Positions 7,245 to 13,439 of a stretch of DNA of 13,439 nt are shown piece by piece. The DNA comes from an uncultured Clostridia bacterium (GTDB lineage Bacteria; Bacillota; Clostridia; TANB77; RGIG9151). Numbering within the stretch: position 1 is the first letter of the stretch; each line of letters begins with the position of its first letter. A program made the position numbers and the translations under genes. The DNA is taken from positions 1 through 13,439 of the forward strand of contig CAKSUD010000047.1 in assembly GCA_934500865.1 (NCBI GenBank). Reading direction: 5' to 3'. The notes under the pieces are model-generated. The model made no database searches. It was given only the letters and a program-made list of their open reading frames with translations, and was not told the origin of the DNA.

Positions 7245-7844
7245 ATGACAGAAGCGGTTACATTTAAAATGTCTAAAAATGGTCTTAGTGTTATATTAGA
7301 TGAAAGTATGGATTTTTTAACTGCTAAAAGATTATTAAAGAAAAAGTTAGATGAATCAGAAGAATTTTTTAAGGGTGCAAAGTTAAAAACAATAGTAAAA
7401 GGAAAAGAACTTAGCACGGAAGAATTCGAAGAAATAAAAGAGCTTATCTTTGAAAAAACCGGATTTGATGATGTTACTGAGGATATTGTTACATTTGATT
7501 GGGGTAATAATACTGTTGAAGGTAATACAAAATTTTATCGTGGAACTATGCGCTGTGGTAATGCGATATGCTTTAAGGGAAATGTTGTTGTAATGGGTGA
7601 TGTAAATCCGGGAGCAGAGATTATTGCAACGGGTAATGTACTTGTTACAGGTGTCATAAAGGGAACTGTACATGCTGGGGCAAAGGGAAACAGAAATGCC
7701 ATTGTGTCTGCACAGGGAATATATCCGACTCAACTTAGAATTGCGGATTTAATAACTGTTTCGCCTAAAGAAAAAGCACAGAAGCTTAACCATTTTGAAA
7801 CAGCATATGTTAAAGATAACAATATATATATATCGGAGGAATAA
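7245..7844 (+). CDS. minC: septum site-determining protein MinC
   Basis: MinC inhibits FtsZ assembly away from midcell, normally when bound to membrane-attached MinD. The 199-residue protein is somewhat short for the family. An alpha/beta N-terminal domain (1-88) is followed by the right-handed beta-helix C-terminal domain (about 95-199), diagnosed by VVVMGDVNPGAEIIATGNV (114-132) and GVIKGTVHAGAKGN (136-149). The conserved RSGQ motif that contributes to MinD contact reads RCGN at 103-106. In clostridial genomes minC is usually followed by minD and minE in this same operon. Here fmt follows after 3 nt, so the partners must lie elsewhere or be absent. GAGGGG (7229-7234) lies 10 nt before the ATG. 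Confidence 0.93.
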   Translation: MTEAVTFKMSKNGLSVILDESMDFLTAKRLLKKKLDESEEFFKGAKLKTIVKGKELSTEEFEEIKELIFEKTGFDDVTEDIVTFDWGNNTVEGNTKFYRGTMRCGNAICFKGNVVVMGDVNPGAEIIATGNVLVTGVIKGTVHAGAKGNRNAIVSAQGIYPTQLRIADLITVSPKEKAQKLNHFETAYVKDNNIYISEE

Positions 7845-7847
7845 ATA

Positions 7848-8756
7848 ATGAAAGTCATTTTTATGGGAACACCGGATTTTGCGGTGCCAACACTTGAAAA
7901 AATAATAGAGGCGGGACATAATGTCATAGCAGTTGTTACACAACCTGATAAACCAAAAAATAGAGGAATGCAGATGCAGGAGTCTCCTGTTAAAGAAGTG
8001 GCAAAGAAGCACAATATTCCTGTATTTCAGCCGGAGAAGGTTAGACGTGACAAAGAATTTATAGACAAACTTAAAGAATTAAATGCTGATGTTTCGGTTA
8101 TTGTGGCTTTTGGTCAGATTTTACCTAAAGAAGTTTTGGAAGCTCCTAAATATGGTTCGATCAATGTACATGGCTCACTTTTACCTAAGTATAGAGGAGC
8201 AGCACCTATTCAATGGGCTGTAATTAATGGTGAAACTACTACCGGAGTTACAACTATGTATATGGATGAAGGGCTTGATACCGGAGATATGATTTTCAAA
8301 GAAGAAACTGAGATTGGCAAGGAAGAGACTGCCGGAGAATTATACGAAAGATTAAAAGTTATGGGAGCAAATTTATTAGTTAAAACTTTGGATGCAATAG
8401 AGAAAGGAAATGCACCAAGAGAAAAGCAGATTGGAGAGTCAACTTATGCTCATATGCTTACTAAAGAAACCGGAGTTATAGATTGGAATAAGACTTCTAA
8501 AGAAATAGATTGCTTAGTGCGTGGTGTAAATCCATGGCCAAGTGCATATACCGAAATAGCTGGTAAGAAGTTTAAAGTGCATAAAGTAGCTATTTCAGAC
8601 GAAAAGGGAATACCTGGCAATATAATTTATGCTGACAACAAAAAAGGACTTGTTATTGGTACGGGTGATGGAGCAATAGAATTATTAGAAATACAACCTG
8701 AAAACAAAAAGAGAATGTCAGCAAAAGATTATTTAAGAGGAAATACCTTGTTGTAG
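7848..8756 (+). CDS. fmt: methionyl-tRNA formyltransferase
   Basis: This enzyme transfers the formyl group of 10-formyltetrahydrofolate to Met-tRNAfMet for translation initiation. The 302 residues start with the typical VIFMGTPDFAVPTLE. Catalytic residues match E. coli Fmt in number: Asn106 and His108 in INVHGS and Asp144 in GLDTGD. The SLLPKYRG signature lies at 110-117, and PIQWAVINGE and GVTTMYMDEG follow. The C-terminal tRNA-binding domain begins around residue 205 (LVRGVNPWPSAYTE). It is slightly shorter than the usual 310-315 residues at the C-terminus. GGAGG (7835-7839) lies inside the end of minC, 8 nt before the ATG. Peptide deformylase (def) and priA, its common neighbours, are not next to it. 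Confidence 0.97.
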   Translation: MKVIFMGTPDFAVPTLEKIIEAGHNVIAVVTQPDKPKNRGMQMQESPVKEVAKKHNIPVFQPEKVRRDKEFIDKLKELNADVSVIVAFGQILPKEVLEAPKYGSINVHGSLLPKYRGAAPIQWAVINGETTTGVTTMYMDEGLDTGDMIFKEETEIGKEETAGELYERLKVMGANLLVKTLDAIEKGNAPREKQIGESTYAHMLTKETGVIDWNKTSKEIDCLVRGVNPWPSAYTEIAGKKFKVHKVAISDEKGIPGNIIYADNKKGLVIGTGDGAIELLEIQPENKKRMSAKDYLRGNTLL

Positions 8757-8768
8757 GGGGCATATTTT

Positions 8769-11700
8769 GTGATAGATTCAAAGGAAATAGAAAAAATTTC
8801 GGCTGAGGCAGGAGAGCTTAGAGCTTTTAGGGCTAGAAAATATGTAAGAGAAAAAAGAATCAATGTAAAATGTATTAAAGAAAACGAGGATGGTTCACAT
8901 ACTATTGAAGCTAATGTTAAAGGTTCATATGACAATAGTTATGATGTAATAATAAATGAATATAACGGTAAGATAGTAGAGTATAGTTGTAATTGCATGG
9001 ACGAGTCTAAGCTGTGTAAGCATATACTTGCAACCATTTACGAGATATATAATAAGTATAATGACTTAATAAGAGTAGATGACAATACATTTAAATATAA
9101 AGAGTTTACACAACTTATAAATTGTTTTTCGAAAGGTGAAGAGAAACTTACAAATATATATTTTAACGATGATGTACAGATAGTACCTGTAATAAAAAAA
9201 GAAGCGTACAATAGATTTAGTGTGTCCTTTAAAATTGGTGTTACACAACTATATAAAATAAGAAGTTTGGTTGAATTTTGTGATGCTTTAGAAAGTGAAA
9301 GTACTTGTTTATATGGCAAGAAATTAGAATTTATACATAAAAGGAATGCTTTTTGTAAAGACTGTTTGCCGTTGCTTGATTTTATTATTAAGTATGGAAG
9401 TATTATAAAATATACAAACAATAATTTGAGTAATTATTATGGTGCTAAATTAAATGAAGGCAAGATATTTCTAAACGGGGAAGCTTGGGACGAAATGTTT
9501 AATATTTTAAATGGTAAAGAAATTGAAATTGACGGCGCCTCGGTTATGTTTGAAGATGATTTAGATAGTTTTAAGTTTGAAGTTGAGGAAATAAGTGTAG
9601 AAGAATGTAAGCTTATAAATAAGATTAAAGTTGATTACTACATTGAAGGCAAAGAGTATTTATATGCGATAAATGATGAAAAATTTGAGAGATGTATAAA
9701 AAATTCAACTTATGCAAAAAATATTTTGAAAATCTTTTCTTCTAATGCTACAAACGAGATTGTTTTTAGCAAAAAGGAGTTGCCGGATTTCTTTGCACTT
9801 ATTCTACCAAAGGCAAAAGAGCTTATTTCTTTAGATAAAGTAAGTGATGAATGCATAGATAAATACAAGCCCGGTGAACTTGGTGTTAAGATTTTTTTGG
9901 ATATAGATAAAAACAGGAACATAATTTGTGATGTTAAGTTTTGCTATGGCGATGTGGAATTTAATCCATTTGGGCAAGTAAATGATGATGTTATTAGGAA
10001 CAGAATAAGCGAAGAAAACGTGAAAAAATGTTTCCAAGATACCGGTTTTAAGATTAATGACAGCACAAATGAATTATATATGAATGATGATGAAAAGATA
10101 TATGATTTTTTGACTGTTGGTATTAATTATTACATGGATAAATTTGAAGTTTTAGTTACGAATAATTTTAAAACCATAGAGATAAGGCAACCTAGAATAG
10201 GCACAATAGGAGTAAAAATCGAAAACAACTTACTTAATGTTAATTTTAGTGATGTAGATTTTGAATTGGCTGAAATTAAGGAAATAATGCAAAACTACAA
10301 ACTAAAAAAGAAGTATCATAGACTTAAAAATGGTGCGTTTATTTCACTAGAGGATAATGCAGATATCAAGTTTATTGATGATTTATTTACTGGTGCGGAT
10401 ATTGATTTTAAGAATATAAATAAAAATGAGATAAAAATGCCGATTCACAGAAGTCTTTATTTAAATAAGCTTTTAGAAGGTAATAAAAACAAGAATATTG
10501 TTAAAGATGCTAATTTTAAGAAAGTAGTAGGTGAAATTACTAATTTAACTGATGTAGAGAATATCGATGTTCCAAATAGGTTAAAAGATATATTGAGATT
10601 TTATCAAGTTAATGGTTATAAATGGCTAAAAACATTGGATTCTTACGGCTTTGGCGGTGTGCTTGCAGATGATATGGGCTTAGGAAAGACTTTGCAAGTT
10701 ATTTCAGTATTATTAAATTATAAAGAAAATAAAGGAGAAAAAACTTCAATAGTTGTTTGTCCTAGTTCACTTGTATTAAACTGGGATAGAGAAATAAAAA
10801 AATTTGCTCCTGTATTAAATATATTAATAGTATCTGGGAATGCTATTGAACGTAAGGAGAAGATTGGCGTATACAAAGAATATGATGCGATTATTACTTC
10901 GTACGATTCACTAAAAAGAGATATTGATGAGTACGACAGTATAAATGCGGATTTTAAGTATGTTATTGCAGATGAAGCTCAGTATATAAAAAATGGGAAT
11001 ACTCAAAATGCAAAATCCTTAAAGTCTTTAAGGTCTGACATAAGATTTGCATTAACGGGAACACCTATTGAAAATTCTTTAGCTGAGTTATGGTCTATTT
11101 TTGATTACATTATGCCGGGTTATTTATTTAGTTATAATAAGTTTAAGAAGAATTATGAAGTCCCTATAATAAAAGAAGAAAATGCAAATTATATGGAAAA
11201 ATTAAAAATGCTTATCGAGCCATTTATATTACGTCGTAATAAAAAAGAAGTATTAACCGAATTACCTGAAAAAACAGTGACGCTACTTTATAACGATATG
11301 GAAGAAAATCAGAAAAAGATATATTTAAACTATTTGATGCAAACTAAGAAAGAATTGATGAAAGATATAGATGAGACAGGATTTGAAAAGAGTAAAATTA
11401 AAATTTTAGCCCTACTTACCAGACTTAGACAGATTTGTTGCCATCCGTCATTATTTATAGATAATTACTATGGAGAATCCGGAAAGCTGGACCAATGTAT
11501 GGAGATTATAAATGAAGCGGTTGCAGGTGGGCATAAGATACTGTTATTCTCAAGTTATACGTCAATGTTCGATATAATAGAAACTAAATTGCAAAAGGAT
11601 GATATTAAGTATTATAAGCTTACTGGAAAAACAAAAGTGGACGAGAGAATAAAATTAGTAGAAGAGTTTAATAAAAATTCTGATATTAAGGTTTTCTTAA

Positions 11701-11990
11701 TTTCACTTAAGGCCGGTGGAACAGGATTAAATTTAACAGGTGCAGATGTAGTTATACACTATGACCCATGGTGGAATATCGCCGCTGAAAACCAAGCGAC
11801 AGATAGAGCTTATAGAATTGGCCAAAAAAATAATGTTCAAGTTTATAAATTAATAACAAAAGATTCAATAGAAGAAAAAATACAAGAGCTTCAAGAGAAG
11901 AAATCTAAGTTAATAGATGATGTGTTAAGCACAGAAGAGACATTTATTAATAAGCTTTCTAAGGAAGATATATTGGCTTTATTTGATTAA
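8769..11990 (+). CDS. SWIM zinc-finger SNF2-family helicase-like ATPase
   Basis: This 1073-residue protein is a Swi2/Snf2-type DNA-dependent ATPase. An N-terminal SWIM zinc finger has Cys74, Cys76, Cys83 and His85 (CNCMDESKLCKH). A long, poorly conserved middle part (about 120-590) corresponds in place to the SNF2-associated bacterial domain. The ATPase then shows Walker A DDMGLGKT (634-641, Lys640), Walker B DEAQ (735-738), the TGTPIEN motif III, and the C-terminal helicase lobe with LISLKAGGTGLNLT and motif VI QATDRAYRIGQ (1009-1019; arginines 1013 and 1016). All ATPase motifs are intact. Members of the group are thought to translocate on DNA or remodel DNA-protein complexes, perhaps during transcription or repair; the exact role is unknown. 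The start is GTG 8769, 8 nt after a GGGGG site overlapping the fmt end. It is probably the last gene of the operon. Confidence 0.93.
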   Translation: MIDSKEIEKISAEAGELRAFRARKYVREKRINVKCIKENEDGSHTIEANVKGSYDNSYDVIINEYNGKIVEYSCNCMDESKLCKHILATIYEIYNKYNDLIRVDDNTFKYKEFTQLINCFSKGEEKLTNIYFNDDVQIVPVIKKEAYNRFSVSFKIGVTQLYKIRSLVEFCDALESESTCLYGKKLEFIHKRNAFCKDCLPLLDFIIKYGSIIKYTNNNLSNYYGAKLNEGKIFLNGEAWDEMFNILNGKEIEIDGASVMFEDDLDSFKFEVEEISVEECKLINKIKVDYYIEGKEYLYAINDEKFERCIKNSTYAKNILKIFSSNATNEIVFSKKELPDFFALILPKAKELISLDKVSDECIDKYKPGELGVKIFLDIDKNRNIICDVKFCYGDVEFNPFGQVNDDVIRNRISEENVKKCFQDTGFKINDSTNELYMNDDEKIYDFLTVGINYYMDKFEVLVTNNFKTIEIRQPRIGTIGVKIENNLLNVNFSDVDFELAEIKEIMQNYKLKKKYHRLKNGAFISLEDNADIKFIDDLFTGADIDFKNINKNEIKMPIHRSLYLNKLLEGNKNKNIVKDANFKKVVGEITNLTDVENIDVPNRLKDILRFYQVNGYKWLKTLDSYGFGGVLADDMGLGKTLQVISVLLNYKENKGEKTSIVVCPSSLVLNWDREIKKFAPVLNILIVSGNAIERKEKIGVYKEYDAIITSYDSLKRDIDEYDSINADFKYVIADEAQYIKNGNTQNAKSLKSLRSDIRFALTGTPIENSLAELWSIFDYIMPGYLFSYNKFKKNYEVPIIKEENANYMEKLKMLIEPFILRRNKKEVLTELPEKTVTLLYNDMEENQKKIYLNYLMQTKKELMKDIDETGFEKSKIKILALLTRLRQICCHPSLFIDNYYGESGKLDQCMEIINEAVAGGHKILLFSSYTSMFDIIETKLQKDDIKYYKLTGKTKVDERIKLVEEFNKNSDIKVFLISLKAGGTGLNLTGADVVIHYDPWWNIAAENQATDRAYRIGQKNNVQVYKLITKDSIEEKIQELQEKKSKLIDDVLSTEETFINKLSKEDILALFD

Positions 11991-12022
11991 GAAAAAATGT
12001 GTAAAAATAATTTTACAGGCTA

Positions 12023-12051
12023 TTGCAAATTGAAATTTGATAATATAGAAT
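12023..12051 (+). promoter_or_regulatory. gap promoter (TTGCAA-N17-TAGAAT)
   Basis: TTGCAA (12023-12028) and TAGAAT (12046-12051) are spaced by 17 bp, predicting a start near 12058 and a short leader to ATG 12085. It lies in the 94-bp gap after the SNF2 gene. A short imperfectly informative dyad, CAAAT (12026-12030) and ATTTG (12035-12039), overlaps the -35 side. No terminator with a T run is visible upstream of it, so some read-through from the long operon is possible. Confidence 0.6.
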
Positions 12052-12084
12052 AGCTATGGAAATAAATTTAAGGAGGTTTTTGAT

Positions 12085-13122
12085 ATGGCAATAAAAGTTG
12101 GTATTAACGGATTTGGAAGAATTGGACGTCTTGCTTTCAGACAAATGTTTGGAGCAGAAGGATACGAGATTGTTGCAATTAACGATCTTACAAAGCCTTC
12201 AATGTTAGCTACTCTTCTTAAGTATGATACTGCACAAGGTGGATACTGCGGAAAGATTGGCGAAAATCTTCATACAGTAGAAGCTGATGATGAAGCTAAT
12301 ACTATTACTGTTGATGGTAAGACTCTTACTATTTATAAGGAAGCTGATGCTAATAATCTTCCTTGGGGAGAACTTGGTGTAGATGTTGTTTTAGAGTGCA
12401 CTGGTTTCTATACAACAAAAGAAAAAGCTCAAGCTCATATTAATGCAGGTGCTAAGAAAGTCGTTATTTCTGCACCAGCTGGTAAAGACCTAAAAACAAT
12501 TGTATATTCAGTTAATGAAAATACATTAACAGCTGAAGATAATATTATTTCTGCTGCTTCTTGTACTACTAACTGCTTAGCTCCTATGGCTAAGGTATTA
12601 AATGATTATGCTCCTATTCAAAGTGGTATAATGTCAACAATTCATGCTTATACTGGTGACCAAATGATTTTAGACGGCCCACACAGAAAAGGTGATTTCA
12701 GACGTGCAAGAGCAGGTGCAGCTAATATTGTTCCTAACTCGACAGGTGCTGCTAAGGCTATTGGACTTGTTATTCCTGAATTAAATGGAAAACTTATTGG
12801 TTCTGCTCAAAGAGTTCCAGTTCCAACAGGTTCTACAACAATTTTAACAGCTGTTGTAAAAGGCGAAAATATTACAGCCGAAGGAATAAATGAAGCTATG
12901 AAAGCTGCTTCTTCAGAATCTTTCGGATATAATACAGACCCAATCGTTTCTTCTGACGTTATCGGAATGAAGTACGGTTCATTATTTGATGCAACACAAA
13001 CTATGGTTGCTGAAATTGGTGATGGATTATACGAAGTACAAGTTGTTGCTTGGTATGATAATGAAAATTCTTACACAAGCCAAATGGTAAGAACAATTAA
13101 ATACTTTGCCGAACTTAAGTAA
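12085..13122 (+). CDS. gap: NAD-dependent glyceraldehyde-3-phosphate dehydrogenase, type I
   Basis: This is the cytoplasmic glycolytic enzyme that converts glyceraldehyde 3-phosphate, phosphate and NAD+ to 1,3-bisphosphoglycerate. The 345 residues contain the Rossmann start VGINGFGRIGR (5-15), INDL with Asp34 favouring NAD over NADP, and the catalytic SCTTNC (159-164) with Cys160. His187 in STIHAYT activates the thiol. The phosphate-binding NSTGAAKA (218-225) and the C-terminal WYDNENSY (323-330) are intact. A perfect AAGGAGG (12070-12076) lies 8 nt before the ATG. Codon choice is visibly different from the neighbouring genes, with fewer ATA codons and more GCT, CTT and ATT, as expected for strong expression. 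It is monocistronic: promoter at 12023-12051, terminator at 13136-13180. pgk and tpi, often adjacent, are not here. Confidence 0.98.
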   Translation: MAIKVGINGFGRIGRLAFRQMFGAEGYEIVAINDLTKPSMLATLLKYDTAQGGYCGKIGENLHTVEADDEANTITVDGKTLTIYKEADANNLPWGELGVDVVLECTGFYTTKEKAQAHINAGAKKVVISAPAGKDLKTIVYSVNENTLTAEDNIISAASCTTNCLAPMAKVLNDYAPIQSGIMSTIHAYTGDQMILDGPHRKGDFRRARAGAANIVPNSTGAAKAIGLVIPELNGKLIGSAQRVPVPTGSTTILTAVVKGENITAEGINEAMKAASSESFGYNTDPIVSSDVIGMKYGSLFDATQTMVAEIGDGLYEVQVVAWYDNENSYTSQMVRTIKYFAELK

Positions 13123-13135
13123 TTAAGAATATTGC

Positions 13136-13180
13136 AAAAAGGATTGTAAAACCTCATTTGAGTTTTTGCAATCCTTTTTT
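13136..13180 (+). terminator. Rho-independent terminator of gap
   Basis: The left arm AAAAAGGATTGTAAAA (13136-13151) pairs with the right arm TTTTGCAATCCTTTTT through 16 bp with a single wobble pair. A small extra stem CTCA/TGAG sits inside the loop, and the right arm runs directly into a T tract (13175-13180). The A tract on the left side supplies a T tract for the opposite strand, so the structure may stop transcription in both directions. Confidence 0.93.
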
Positions 13181-13187
13181 GTTGCTA

Positions 13188-13217
13188 TTGCTAACACTTA
13201 TTAAGTTATGGTACAAT
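13188..13217 (+). promoter_or_regulatory. extended -10 promoter for the phosphatase-like gene
   Basis: TACAAT (13212-13217) has the extended -10 element TG one base upstream (13209-13210). A weak -35 box, TTGCTA (13188-13193), lies 18 bp away. Predicted transcription begins near 13224, about 25 bases before ATG 13249. Imperfect inverted arms, 13197-13206 and 13219-13228 (8 of 10 positions complementary), flank the -10 box. Confidence 0.55.
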
Positions 13218-13248
13218 GACTTATCAAGATTTCGAAAGGATGATAAGA

Positions 13249-13439
13249 ATGTATGCAGAAAAAACTTATAACTTTCCAAGTATGTTAAATATAAGAGATT
13301 TAGGAGGTCACAAATCAAAGTTCGGATTAACAAGGTATGGGACTTTAATTAGAAGTGACGCACCATATAAATTAAGCCAAAATGAAATTGATGAATTTAT
13401 GAAATTAGGTGTTACTACTGTTATTGATTTTAGAAGTAA
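13249..13439 (+). CDS. tyrosine-protein phosphatase-like protein, N-terminal part (3' truncated by window)
   Basis: The frame runs from ATG 13249 to the window end without a stop, giving 63 complete codons. The segments LNIRDLGG (13-20), GTLIRSDAP (31-39) and GVTTVIDFRS (54-63) match the start of the Y_phosphatase3 family. Its members are bacterial dual-specificity or tyrosine phosphatases, some also acting on phosphoserine or phosphoinositides. The catalytic C-x5-R loop lies beyond the window, so activity cannot be judged. AAAGGA (13235-13240) lies 8 nt before ATG 13249. An in-frame ATG at 13240 overlaps this site and is less likely. It has its own promoter after the gap terminator. Confidence 0.8.
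   Translation, partial: MYAEKTYNFPSMLNIRDLGGHKSKFGLTRYGTLIRSDAPYKLSQNEIDEFMKLGVTTVIDFRS

Noticed and set aside
7848..8756. Fmt being truncated because it is shorter than many homologues
   Set aside because: Catalytic and tRNA-binding parts are both present and the C-terminal domain runs through to LLEIQPENKKRMSAKDYLRG. The length difference is small.
9038..9421. A 127-codon open frame on the minus strand inside the SNF2 gene
   Set aside because: It is antisense to a continuous reading frame with intact motifs, and its hydrophobic, Tyr/Ile/Leu-rich translation is what AT-rich antisense DNA gives by chance.
12001..12016. GTAAAA-ATAA-TTTTAC hairpin after the SNF2 gene as a terminator
   Set aside because: The stem is short and AT-rich and no T tract follows, so it is unlikely to terminate transcription.
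11991..12084. A riboswitch or leader RNA before gap
   Set aside because: The predicted leader is under 30 bases and shows no room for a structured element.

Overview
This window looks like an ordinary chromosomal stretch of an AT-rich Gram-positive anaerobe, most likely a member of the Clostridia (Bacillota). The evidence is the low G+C by eye, the strong AGGAGG-type ribosome binding sites, the gene order radC-mreB-mreC-mreD-mrdA-minC, and the flavour of the MurD, Fmt and GAPDH proteins. I would not name a family or genus from this alone. All genes that I accept lie on the + strand. I see no tRNA, rRNA, CRISPR array, insertion sequence end or phage gene.

Region 1 (1-480) is the 3' end of an Rpn-family (PD-(D/E)XK nuclease/transposase-like) gene with a DUF4351-like C-terminus, closed by a hairpin terminator. 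Inside this gene an exceptionally good Shine-Dalgarno sequence precedes an in-frame ATG at 121. It could yield a separate 92-residue C-terminal protein, the arrangement described for Rpn toxin/antitoxin 'genes within genes' in E. coli. This is the most interesting point in the window.

Region 2 (481-1858) is a stand-alone murD, the D-glutamate-adding ligase of peptidoglycan precursor synthesis, with its own probable promoter.

Region 3 (1895-11990) reads as one long transcription unit starting at a good sigma-A type promoter whose spacer is filled by a perfect dyad: radC, mreB, mreC, mreD, mrdA (PBP2), minC, fmt and a SWIM/SNF2 helicase-like ATPase. Gaps between genes are 3-31 nt and I see no internal terminator. 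MreB, MreC, MreD and PBP2 form the core of the elongasome, which builds the lateral cell wall. MinC is a division-site inhibitor, but minD and minE do not follow it. Fmt formylates initiator tRNA. The SNF2 protein is a DNA-dependent ATPase of unknown specific role.

Region 4 (12023-13180) is a monocistronic glycolytic gap gene with its own promoter, a strong ribosome binding site and a long hairpin terminator. Region 5 (13188-13439) is the start of a tyrosine-phosphatase-like gene behind an extended -10 promoter. It is cut by the window end before its catalytic loop.
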